Positions 7,935-15,662 of a stretch of DNA of 64,000 bases are shown here, piece after piece. Position 1 is the stretch's first letter; every line of letters begins with the position of its first letter. Below the pieces are notes generated by a model. It was not told the origin of the DNA. It saw nothing but the letters and a program-made list of their open reading frames with translations, and did not search any database. A program made the position numbers and the translations under genes. Source of the DNA: Leyella stercorea (lineage in GTDB: Bacteria; Bacteroidota; Bacteroidia; Bacteroidales; Bacteroidaceae); contig NZ_JADYUF010000013.1 in the NCBI RefSeq assembly GCF_021531655.1, positions 12,145-76,144 of the forward strand, given 5' to 3'.

Positions 7935-10139
7935 TTACTTCAGCTCTGTCATAAAGAACTGTGCCACCTGACGAAGCAGGTGATTGCGTGTGTTGCCACC
8001 ATAAATGCCGTGGTTGCGGTTGGTGTAGAGCAGTTCGCGGAAGTCCTTGTCTGCCTGAACCAAAGCCTCCGAATATTCGTACATGTTCTGCGGATGAACG
8101 TTGTCATCGGCAGTTCCGTGGCAGAGAAGCAATGCTCCGTGCAGTTTAGAGGCACGCTCTATCGGGTTGGTAGCATATCCGTCGGGGTTCTCCTTAGGAG
8201 TACGCATGTAGCGTTCGGTATATACCGAGTCGTAGAAGCGCCAGTTGGTTGGAGGAGCTATTGAAACTCCGGCACGGAATACGGGACGACCCTCACTCAT
8301 ACTCATAAGAGTGTTGAATCCGCCATAACTCCATCCCCATATACCGATGCGATCCTTGTCTACATAAGGAAGCGTTCCGAGATAGAGAGCTGTCTCTACC
8401 TGGTCGCGCGACTCTAAATCGCCGAGGTTGAGATATGTGCACTTCTCGAATTCGGCGCCACGTCCGCCTGTGCCACGTCCGTCAACGCTCACTACGATGA
8501 AGCCCTGCTGTGCGAGATATGAGTCGTAAGCACCGCCCTGACCCATCGAACCTGCGCTCCAAGCGTTCTTGACCTGCTGGCTGCCGGGGCCGCTATACTG
8601 ATGCATTATGACCGGATAGCGCTTGGAAGCATCAAAGTCGAGCGGACGAAGCATCCATCCGTTGAGTGTGACGCCCTCAGAAGTGGTGAACGAGAAAGCC
8701 TCGCGCTTGCAGAATCCGTATTCCTTTATGGTCTGACGCAGCTGACTGTTGTCCTGAAGCGTAGATATCACCTTGCCGGCACGTGTGCGTGTAGTATATA
8801 CATAAGGTGTATTGTAGTCGCTCCAAGTGTTGATGAAGTACTGATAGTCGCCCGAGAAGAGTGCCGAGTTCCATCCCTCAGCATCGGTGAGACGCTCAGT
8901 CTTGCCGTTCTTATGATTTACGTATACCTGACGGTCGGTTGGTGCAAGAGCGGCAGCCTGATAATATACGTCGCCTGTCTTGGCATCGTAGCCATACACT
9001 TCGGTAATATCGAACTTGCCACCGATGGTGCGCTGCAACTGACCGTTCATATTATATATGTACAGATTCATGTATCCAGAGCGGTCGCTGGGCAGAATGA
9101 TGTTGTTGCCAACGAACTTGATGGCTTCAACTGCCGACTCCTGCACATACTTGGGCACCGACTCCTTGATGAGAAGCTGGGCTACGGTGGTGCGAGGATT
9201 GACAGCATAGAGACAGAGCTGGTCCTGATGACGGTTCATAGTGTACACTACGATGCGGTTGGGATCGACTGTCGACTTGATGCGAGGCATGTATCCGTCG
9301 GCATCGATGGGCACATTAAGGCGATTTATCTTGCGACTCTTGATGTCGTAACTCCACGCTGTAACGACGCTGTTGTCCTGACCTGCCTTGGGATACTTGT
9401 AAGAGTAGAATCCGGGATAGTCGGTATACTCCGAATGTTCGGGACGCATACCCTTGTACATCTGCAACGAATAGGTCTTTACCTTCGACTCGTCGTAGCG
9501 AATCCAGCAAAGCATGGTGCCGTCGGCGTTGAAGGTGAGGGCGCGGTTGAATCCGAATTCCTCCTCATTCACCCAATCGGGAATACCGTTGATGACCTCG
9601 TTGAACTTGCCGTCCTTAGTCACCTGTATCTCGGCATTGTCGTAGAGCAGCTTGACAAGGAAGATGTTGCCTTCGCGAACGAATGCCACCTGCTGACCGT
9701 CAGACGACCATGTGGGCACCTGCTGAGGTCCGCCGTCAGACAGACGCTCCAGTTTGCGCGAGGCGATGGTGTAGATATAGTGTACGGCGGTGTATGAGCG
9801 GCGGTATATATAGTTGGTCTTGGTCTGTATGAGCAGACGTGTTCCATCGGGCGACATGGTATAGCCGTCGAACGAAGAGATTTTCTCGCCCATCGTGTTG
9901 TTTACATCGAAGAGTACAGACTGCTCGCGTCCGGTCTTGAACGAATAAGTGACAATGCGCTTGCCGTCGTCGCTGATGCGGGCGTAGGTATCGGTTCCCT
10001 CAATGGGATTGATGCCCGACACCACCTTTGGCGCAAACTTACTGCCTGTAACGTCTGCCAGAGTAATCTTCTGGGCAGCCGACACTGAAGATACAAACAT
10101 CATAAGGAATGTTGTACAGATAAGGATTAAACGCTTCAT
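7935..10139 (-). CDS. S9 family peptidase (dipeptidyl-peptidase IV type)
   Basis: Exported serine exopeptidase of 734 residues, the usual length for bacterial DPP IV-like enzymes, which release N-terminal dipeptides. Residues 1-22 form a signal peptide ending SAAQ. The middle is an eight-bladed propeller (DPPIV_N) with a WVNEEEFGF segment matching the Glu-Glu N-terminus-binding motif of DPP IV. The C-terminal alpha/beta hydrolase contains the triad S604 (GWSYGG), D678 (TADDNVH) and H710 (NHGIYG). It is monocistronic, with a terminator downstream and a TAACTTTG box at 10239-10246 upstream. The start is preceded by AT-rich DNA with no Shine-Dalgarno site. A periplasmic role in peptide use is inferred. 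Confidence 0.93.
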   Translation of the reverse strand: MKRLILICTTFLMMFVSSVSAAQKITLADVTGSKFAPKVVSGINPIEGTDTYARISDDGKRIVTYSFKTGREQSVLFDVNNTMGEKISSFDGYTMSPDGTRLLIQTKTNYIYRRSYTAVHYIYTIASRKLERLSDGGPQQVPTWSSDGQQVAFVREGNIFLVKLLYDNAEIQVTKDGKFNEVINGIPDWVNEEEFGFNRALTFNADGTMLCWIRYDESKVKTYSLQMYKGMRPEHSEYTDYPGFYSYKYPKAGQDNSVVTAWSYDIKSRKINRLNVPIDADGYMPRIKSTVDPNRIVVYTMNRHQDQLCLYAVNPRTTVAQLLIKESVPKYVQESAVEAIKFVGNNIILPSDRSGYMNLYIYNMNGQLQRTIGGKFDITEVYGYDAKTGDVYYQAAALAPTDRQVYVNHKNGKTERLTDAEGWNSALFSGDYQYFINTWSDYNTPYVYTTRTRAGKVISTLQDNSQLRQTIKEYGFCKREAFSFTTSEGVTLNGWMLRPLDFDASKRYPVIMHQYSGPGSQQVKNAWSAGSMGQGGAYDSYLAQQGFIVVSVDGRGTGGRGAEFEKCTYLNLGDLESRDQVETALYLGTLPYVDKDRIGIWGWSYGGFNTLMSMSEGRPVFRAGVSIAPPTNWRFYDSVYTERYMRTPKENPDGYATNPIERASKLHGALLLCHGTADDNVHPQNMYEYSEALVQADKDFRELLYTNRNHGIYGGNTRNHLLRQVAQFFMTELK

Positions 10140-10234
10140 TAATTATTAATTATTAGTTATTGATTATTAATTGTATTGTCTTTATGGGCTGATAGATGTC
10201 GGCTGGAGCGTTGCATCGAGCCGCACATCTATAT

Positions 10235-10266
10235 TTTGCAAAGTTATAATTTTTTCCGTACATTTG
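10235..10266 (+). promoter_or_regulatory. Promoter of the TIGR01212 radical-SAM gene
   Basis: TTTG at 10235-10238, a 20-bp spacer, then TACATTTG at 10259-10266, matching the Bacteroidetes primary sigma consensus. Transcription should start near 10272, giving a short leader before the ATG at 10293. An oppositely oriented TAACTTTG box (10239-10246) for the S9 peptidase overlaps it. Confidence 0.75.
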
Positions 10267-10292
10267 CACTCCTAAACCAATAAGTTTTGACT

Positions 10293-11204
10293 ATGACACC
10301 ACAATTATACAACGACTATGGGGCTTGGATACGCAGCAAGTTCCCGTTTCGTGTGCAGAAAATATCCATTGATGCCGGATTTGCATGCCCCAACCGCGAC
10401 GGACATGTAGGCATCGGCGGATGCACATTCTGCGACAACCGCACGTTCAACCCCTCTTATTGCCAGCCATCGAAGTCGATAGCCGAACAGATAAGCGAGG
10501 GCAAGGCGTTCTTTGCACGCAAATATACGGGAATGAAGTATCTGGCATACTTTCAGGCTTACAGCAACACCTACGCTTCGGTAGAAACATTGAAGCGCCG
10601 ATACGAAGAGGCTTTGAGCCAGGATGATGTTGTGGGTATAATAATAGGTACTCGACCCGACTGCGTAGGCAGCGATGTGATGGACTATCTGGAGCGACTG
10701 AACCGCCAGACTTTTATGATTGTGGAGTATGGCATTGAGTCAGTGTCGGACCAGACTTTGCTGCGTGTCAACCGCGGACACGACTTCGAGTGTTCACGCC
10801 GTGCCATTGCCGAGACTCACGACCGTGGCATTCTGACGTGCGGACATATAATATTAGGATTGCCGGGCGAATCTGCCGAGGAGAACATAAGGCAATCGGA
10901 GGTGGTGTCAAATTTGAAGCTCGACATTCTGAAGCTTCATCAGCTGCAGATTATAAAGGGCACGCAGCTTGCCGAAGAATATTGCCGCGAGCCGTTCAAG
11001 CTATACTCCGCCGACGAATACATCGACCTTTGCATACGCTATCTTGAACGGCTGCGCAACGATATTATTGTAGAACGATTTGTAAGCCAGTCGCCTGCCG
11101 ACATGCTCATCGCCCCCAAGTGGGGACTGAAGAACTATGAATTCACCAACCGACTGGTCAATGAGATGACGCGAAGGGGCACGTGGCAGGGACGACTGCT
11201 GTAG
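10293..11204 (+). CDS. TIGR01212 family radical SAM protein (YhcC/YtqA-like)
   Basis: Cytosolic radical-SAM enzyme of 303 residues. The ATG at 10293 is used; a TTG two codons earlier is possible but unneeded. The cluster cysteines follow this family's unusual spacing: C32, then C44 and C47 (ACPNRDGHVGIGGCTFC), not the classical CxxxCxxC. TRPDCV, VEYGIES and GHIILGLPGE segments are typical of the family. The Bacillus relative YtqA has been linked to tRNA wobble-uridine modification; carrying that role over here is inference. It lies head-to-head with the S9 peptidase gene and just before glnS. Confidence 0.85.
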   Translation: MTPQLYNDYGAWIRSKFPFRVQKISIDAGFACPNRDGHVGIGGCTFCDNRTFNPSYCQPSKSIAEQISEGKAFFARKYTGMKYLAYFQAYSNTYASVETLKRRYEEALSQDDVVGIIIGTRPDCVGSDVMDYLERLNRQTFMIVEYGIESVSDQTLLRVNRGHDFECSRRAIAETHDRGILTCGHIILGLPGESAEENIRQSEVVSNLKLDILKLHQLQIIKGTQLAEEYCREPFKLYSADEYIDLCIRYLERLRNDIIVERFVSQSPADMLIAPKWGLKNYEFTNRLVNEMTRRGTWQGRLL

Positions 11205-11243
11205 TTGAGAGTTGTGAGTTGAGAGTTGAGGGTTGAGAGTTAT
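11203..11243. repeat. 7-nt-period dispersed repeat (GTTGAGA type)
   Basis: Tandem degenerate heptamers (GTTGAGA, GTTGTGA, GTTGAGA, GTTGAGG, GTTGAGA) ending in GTTATGA, starting inside the stop codon of the radical-SAM gene. The last 28 nt match the repeat at 4420-4447 at 26 positions. Confidence 0.7.
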
Positions 11244-11292
11244 GAAAACAAAATAATCGTACAGGAATAACGCTCAATCCACGTTTTTTGCT

Positions 11293-11300
11293 TAACTTTG
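11293..11300 (+). promoter_or_regulatory. -7 promoter box for glnS
   Basis: TAACTTTG followed by C fits the Bacteroidetes -7 consensus; no good TTTG is visible 19-21 bp upstream. If it is used, the glnS transcript begins near 11306 and carries the whole palindrome array (11347-11451) in a leader of about 215 nt. Confidence 0.55.
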
Positions 11301-11346
11301 CACATAATAAATACTATGTTTCGGCCAACCGAATGGCATGGCTCGG

Positions 11347-11451
11347 CAAATGTAGCCCTTTTGGCTTGCAAAAGGACTCCTTTTGAAGGCTAAAAGGACT
11401 CCTTTTGGAGAGTAAAAGGACTCCTTTTGCAAGCCAAAAGGACTACATTTG
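11347..11451. repeat. Palindrome array 1: five 17-bp dyads at 22-bp period
   Basis: Five 17-bp units start at 11347, 11369, 11391, 11413 and 11435, separated by 5-nt spacers (gcttg, aaggc, gagag, caagc). The core unit is YAAAAGGACTCCTTTTG, an 8-bp-arm palindrome around one central base. Units 1 and 5 are diverged (CAAATGTAGCCCTTTTG and CAAAAGGACTACATTTG) and are reverse complements of each other except for one base, as are the first and last spacers, so the array is closed by inverted ends. It lies in the leader of glnS. Confidence 0.9.
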
Positions 11452-11522
11452 AAAACCAACGTCAAAACCCTGCTGAAACTACTATAATAATAATATGTAT
11501 AAAACAAAAAAAACAATATATT

Positions 11523-13238
11523 ATGTCAGTTACAGAAGAAAAAACGATTGAGGAAAAGAAGAGCCTCAGCTTTGTTGAGCAGCTCGTTGAGCAGGACCTT
11601 GCCGAGGGGAAGAACGGCGGACGCATACAGACACGATTCCCGCCTGAGCCTAACGGATACCTGCACATCGGACACGCCAAAGCCATCTGCATGGACTTCG
11701 GTATTGCCGAAAAGTACAACGGCGTGTGCAACCTGCGATTCGACGACACCAATCCTACAAAGGAGAACAACGAATATGTAGAGAACATCCTTAACGATAT
11801 TGCATGGCTCGGATTCAAGTGGGGCAACATATACTACGCTTCCGACTACTTCGACAAGCTGTGGGAGTTTGCCATCTGGATGATCAAGAACGGACACGCA
11901 TATATCGACGAACAGACTGCCGAGCAGATAGCCGAGCAGAAGGGCACTCCTACTACTCCCGGAACCAACTCGCCATACCGCGACCGTCCGGTTGAGGAGA
12001 ACCTCGAACTGTTTAACAAGATGAACACTCCGGAGGCTGTTGAGGGCAGTATGGTGCTGCGCGCCAAGCTCGACATGGCCAACCCCAACATGCACTTCCG
12101 CGATCCTATCATCTATCGCATCATTCATACACCACACCACCGTACCGGAACCAAGTGGAACGCTTACCCCATGTACGACTTCGCTCACGGACAGAGCGAC
12201 TTCTTCGAGGGCGTTACCCACTCTATTTGTACCCTGGAGTTTGTGCCACACCGTCCACTGTACGACAAGTTTATCGACTACCTGAAGGAGATGCGCGGCG
12301 AGACTGAGAACATACACGACTTCCGCCCGCGTCAGATCGAGTTCAACCGACTCAACCTCACATACACTATGATGTCGAAGCGTAAGCTTCTGGCTCTCGT
12401 CAACGAAGGAGTCGTGTCAGGATGGGACGACCCACGTATGCCGACACTGTCGGGTATGCGCCGCCGCGGATACTCGCCTGAGTCTATACGCAAGTTTATC
12501 GACTCAATCGGCTACACCAAGTTCGACGCCCTTAACGACATGGCGCTGCTCGAAGCTGCCGTTCGCGACGACCTGAACAAGCGCTCGCTGCGCGTGTCGG
12601 CTGTGCTCGACCCCGTCAAACTCGTCATCACCAACTATCCCGACGGTCAGACCGAGGAGATGGAAGCTATCAACAATCCCGAAAACGAGGCTGACGGCAC
12701 TCACACCATTACCTTCTCGAAGAATCTTTGGATTGAGCGCGACGACTTCATGGAGGACGCTCCGAAGAAGTTCTTCCGTATGACTCCGGGCAAGGAGGTA
12801 CGTCTGAAGAACGCATATATCGTGAAGTGTACCGGATGCACTAAGGATGCTGAGGGCAATATCATCGAGATTCAAGCAGAATACGACCCGACAAGCAAGA
12901 GCGGAATGGAGGGTGCCAACCGCAAGGTGAAGGGAACCCTGCACTGGGTTTCGGCAGACCACTGCCAGAAGGCGCAGGTACGCATCTACGACCGACTCTT
13001 CACCGTGGCTGACCTCGGTGCTGATGAGCGCGAATTCCACGAACTGCTCAACCCCGACAGCCTCAAGACTATCGACAACTGCTACGTGGAGAACTATGCT
13101 GCCGAACGCAAACCGGGCGAATACCTGCAGTTCCAGCGCATCGGATACTTCATGGCCGACCTCGATTCTACTGCCGACAACCTGATATTCAACAAGACTG
13201 TCGGACTGAAGGATACTTGGGCAAAACAAAATAAATAA
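11523..13238 (+). CDS. glnS: Glutaminyl-tRNA synthetase
   Basis: Class I aminoacyl-tRNA synthetase that charges tRNA-Gln, 571 residues, close to the usual 550-580. The start is the ATG at 11523 (MSVTEEKTIE); the open frame extends upstream through the palindrome array but that part is not protein-like. HIGH is at 48-51 within EPNGYLHIGHAKAI, and the second signature reads MMSKRK. LRFDDTNP and a C-terminal two-beta-barrel anticodon domain (from about 340) are present. The specificity segment resembles GlnRS rather than GluRS (FDDTNP, HIGHAKAIC). It is followed by heptamer repeats and then a TPR gene. Confidence 0.96.
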   Translation: MSVTEEKTIEEKKSLSFVEQLVEQDLAEGKNGGRIQTRFPPEPNGYLHIGHAKAICMDFGIAEKYNGVCNLRFDDTNPTKENNEYVENILNDIAWLGFKWGNIYYASDYFDKLWEFAIWMIKNGHAYIDEQTAEQIAEQKGTPTTPGTNSPYRDRPVEENLELFNKMNTPEAVEGSMVLRAKLDMANPNMHFRDPIIYRIIHTPHHRTGTKWNAYPMYDFAHGQSDFFEGVTHSICTLEFVPHRPLYDKFIDYLKEMRGETENIHDFRPRQIEFNRLNLTYTMMSKRKLLALVNEGVVSGWDDPRMPTLSGMRRRGYSPESIRKFIDSIGYTKFDALNDMALLEAAVRDDLNKRSLRVSAVLDPVKLVITNYPDGQTEEMEAINNPENEADGTHTITFSKNLWIERDDFMEDAPKKFFRMTPGKEVRLKNAYIVKCTGCTKDAEGNIIEIQAEYDPTSKSGMEGANRKVKGTLHWVSADHCQKAQVRIYDRLFTVADLGADEREFHELLNPDSLKTIDNCYVENYAAERKPGEYLQFQRIGYFMADLDSTADNLIFNKTVGLKDTWAKQNK

Positions 13239-13245
13239 TACTTCT

Positions 13246-13330
13246 TAATGTTTAGTGTTTAATGTTTAATGTTTAATTGGGCACACCTGTTATAACATTA
13301 AACATTAAACATTTTTCATTAAACATTGTT
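13246..13330. repeat. Inverted pair of 7-nt-period repeats (TTTAATG/CATTAAA)
   Basis: Copies of a TTTAATG-like heptamer (13246-13277) are followed by the inverted series AACATTA, AACATTA, AACATTT, ATTAAACATT (13294-13327), about 17 nt apart. The whole can fold into a long AT-rich hairpin ending just before the ATG at 13334. It fills the gap between glnS and the TPR gene. Confidence 0.75.
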
Positions 13331-13333
13331 TAG

Positions 13334-14770
13334 ATGGACAACAACAAGAAATATTTTGACAGTCCAGAATTCGGACGACTGCTGCAACGCTACGAACGCT
13401 CCCTGCAAATGGGCAAGGACGAATATTTCGAGAGCGACGAACTGTCGGATATTGCCGAATACTACTACGACAAAAAAGACAAACCAAGGGCAGAATACGT
13501 TCTCGACTATGCTATGCGGCTGCACCCTGGAGCCGTGCTTCCACTTGTTTTTAAGGCACGCATAGCGCTCATCGACGAGAAGGACATTGAAAAAGCCCGC
13601 TACTATGCTTCGCTCATCAGCGACGCGTACGACATCGACTGCCTCTATCTGAAAGCCGAAATATTGATAGCCGAAGACAAACCGGAGGAGGCAAACAGCT
13701 TCCTGCGCAACGCTATGGACAACATTGACGAGGACGATGTGCCCGACTTTGTGCTCGATGTGGCTACCATATTCATCGACTACGGACTGCCTGACATCTC
13801 AGCCGAATGGCTCACCATGTCTGACGAGGACGACTTGCAGGACTATCGCGAGATAAAGGCGCGCATCGCTTTTGCCAAAGGCGACTACGAACAGAGCGAA
13901 CAGCTGTTTGAACAGTTGCTCGACGAAGACCCTTACTCGGGTCGTTACTGGAACTCGCTGGCCTCGACGCAGTTCATGGGCAACCGTATCAACGACTCGA
14001 TAACATCGAGCGAATACTCCATTGCCATCAACCCGAACGACGAGGAGGCTCTGCTCAACAAAGCCAACGGCCTGTTCTCACTGGGAAACTTCAACGAAGC
14101 GCTCAAGTTTTACGAAAGATTCCACCAGCTTTGTCCCGATGAAGGAGCCGCAACGATGTTTATCGGCAACTGTCTGCTCAATATCGGACAAACCGAGAAG
14201 GCACTACAATATTACAAGGAGGCGCTCGAAGCATTGAAAAAACAGAATCTTGGCACTACCGAAGTGCTGCAATGCCTGGCGTTCACATACTCACAACTCG
14301 ACCAACGCGACGAAGCGCTGGCGTGTATCGACGAGGCTATGAAGCAGCCCGATGCCAATAAGGACGAGATAACGATTGTGAAAGGACACATACAATTGGA
14401 ACATGGACACGTCAAGGAGGCAATACGCTGTTTTCTGGGTGCCTTGCAGTCTACGTCGTTCTCGCACGACATATTCTTCCGCATTGCCATCTCGGTATAC
14501 GACTGTGGCTATCCTGCCATCGCCTATCGCATGTTCAAGTCGTACACCGACATGCACGACAATCACGGCGACGAAGGAATGGCGTATCTCGCAGCATGCC
14601 TCAAGACGCTCAACAAGAAAGCCGAATACATCGAATGCCTTAAAATAGCATGCCAACGCAATCCGGCTGAAACCAAAAAGGTTCTGGGCGAATTCTATCC
14701 CGAAACGCTCGATCCGAAGGATTATTACGACTATGAGATGAGACTTATGTCGGATGGACAAAAAAATTAA
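13334..14770 (+). CDS. Tetratricopeptide-repeat protein
   Basis: An acidic cytosolic TPR protein of 478 residues with no signal peptide. At least eight helix-turn-helix repeats can be traced from about residue 35 to 450 (for example AEYYYDKKDKPRAEYVLDYAMRLHP, YWNSLASTQFMGNRINDSI, LNKANGLFSLGNFNEALKFYE), with the alternation of small and aromatic residues that marks TPRs. Such proteins scaffold protein-protein contacts; no catalytic domain is present. It lies between glnS and dedA on the same strand. Its ATG sits directly after a heptamer hairpin and has no Shine-Dalgarno site, so translation may depend on that AT-rich leader. Function unknown. Confidence 0.85.
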   Translation: MDNNKKYFDSPEFGRLLQRYERSLQMGKDEYFESDELSDIAEYYYDKKDKPRAEYVLDYAMRLHPGAVLPLVFKARIALIDEKDIEKARYYASLISDAYDIDCLYLKAEILIAEDKPEEANSFLRNAMDNIDEDDVPDFVLDVATIFIDYGLPDISAEWLTMSDEDDLQDYREIKARIAFAKGDYEQSEQLFEQLLDEDPYSGRYWNSLASTQFMGNRINDSITSSEYSIAINPNDEEALLNKANGLFSLGNFNEALKFYERFHQLCPDEGAATMFIGNCLLNIGQTEKALQYYKEALEALKKQNLGTTEVLQCLAFTYSQLDQRDEALACIDEAMKQPDANKDEITIVKGHIQLEHGHVKEAIRCFLGALQSTSFSHDIFFRIAISVYDCGYPAIAYRMFKSYTDMHDNHGDEGMAYLAACLKTLNKKAEYIECLKIACQRNPAETKKVLGEFYPETLDPKDYYDYEMRLMSDGQKN

Positions 14771-14812
14771 TACTTAAAGGGTAACAATACTAATAATTAA
14801 CGCTATACAAAA

Positions 14813-15454
14813 ATGAATTCTGCCGATCTTTTCCTGTGGATTCTCAACAACCTCAACTATTGGGTTGTGACGCTATTTATGGCTATAGAGAGTTCGTTCA
14901 TTCCATTCCCGTCTGAAGTTATTGTGCCACCGGCTGCATGGAAATCCATGGACCCAGACAGCGGAATGACCTTCATACTGGTGATTGTATTCGCTACTGT
15001 AGGCGCCAACATTGGAGCACTCATCAACTACTATCTCGCCAAATGGCTCGGACGACCCATTATATACCGCTTTGCCGACAGTCGTATAGGCCATATGTGC
15101 CTCATCGACCGCGAGAAGGTGGAGAAGTCAGAAGCCTTCTTCCGCGAACATGGAGCTGCGTCTACATTCTTCGGCCGTCTGGTTCCTGCCGTGCGACAGC
15201 TCATCAGTATTCCTGCCGGACTCTCGGGCATGCCTATTGGCAAGTTCCTCACATACACCACACTCGGTGCAGGATGCTGGAACACGGTGCTCGCTCTTAT
15301 CGGTTGGGGAATATACAAGTATACCAACTACAAGACAACGCAAGATGTCTATCTGCAAGCCGTGAAATACAGCCACGAAATAGGATATGTATTGCTGGGT
15401 CTTGCAGCGATTGTTATAGCATTCCTGGTATACAAAGGAATGAAAAGAAAATAA
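14813..15454 (+). CDS. DedA family membrane protein
   Basis: Polytopic inner-membrane protein of 213 residues, normal for DedA. The family hallmarks are visible: an N-terminal re-entrant segment with the essential acidic residue (AIESSFIPFPSEVIVPPA, about 24-41), and FFGRLVPAVRQLISIPAGLSGM (about 117-138), containing the conserved arginines and glycine. DedA proteins are implicated in recycling of undecaprenyl phosphate and other phospholipid carriers across the membrane. It follows the TPR gene by 42 bp and ends before a strong bidirectional terminator. Confidence 0.93.
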   Translation: MNSADLFLWILNNLNYWVVTLFMAIESSFIPFPSEVIVPPAAWKSMDPDSGMTFILVIVFATVGANIGALINYYLAKWLGRPIIYRFADSRIGHMCLIDREKVEKSEAFFREHGAASTFFGRLVPAVRQLISIPAGLSGMPIGKFLTYTTLGAGCWNTVLALIGWGIYKYTNYKTTQDVYLQAVKYSHEIGYVLLGLAAIVIAFLVYKGMKRK

Positions 15455-15480
15455 TAAAGGAATAAAAGGAAGTTATAATT

Positions 15481-15520
15481 GTAGGAGGCTATGGCGTCCC
15501 CGCCATAGCCTGAGCAGCCA
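15481..15520. repeat. REP-like hairpin element (single copy)
   Basis: An 11-bp perfect stem (AGGCTATGGCG, 15486-15496, with 15501-15511) and a TCCC loop, preceded by GTAGG and followed by GAGCAGCC. It matches both arms of the paired element at 26389-26507 and is a lone half-element downstream of dedA. Confidence 0.8.
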
Positions 15521-15552
15521 GAATGTACTTCCTTGTAATTAATTATATACAC

Positions 15553-15622
15553 AAAAACAACAATAACAACATTGTAAATGCACATTAGTAAATGTGAAAA
15601 CAATGTTGTTATTGTTGTTTTT
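15553..15622. terminator. Bidirectional terminator with 22-bp stem
   Basis: A perfect 22-bp inverted repeat (15553-15574 with 15601-15622) starts in an A-run and ends in a T-run, so it can terminate both dedA (plus) and the dehydratase (minus). The 26-nt loop holds a second hairpin (CACATT-agta-AATGTG, 15581-15596). Confidence 0.88.
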
Positions 15623-15662
15623 TATTGTCTATTTATTGTTTTGGGGATGTCTATTTGTTTCC

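Noticed and set aside
8601..9797. A 398-codon open frame on the plus strand inside the S9 peptidase gene
   Set aside because: It is a shadow of the GC-biased codons of the opposite strand; composition is not protein-like and the sense frame contains a complete catalytic triad.
11347..11451. CRISPR-like regular spacing of palindromic repeats (also at 26155 and 38507)
   Set aside because: Spacers are only 5 nt, there are no cas genes, and the unit is a full palindrome; this is not a CRISPR array.
11292..11516. A short minus-strand open frame across palindrome array 1
   Set aside because: The translation merely repeats the 22-bp array and its flanks; no ribosome site or protein features.
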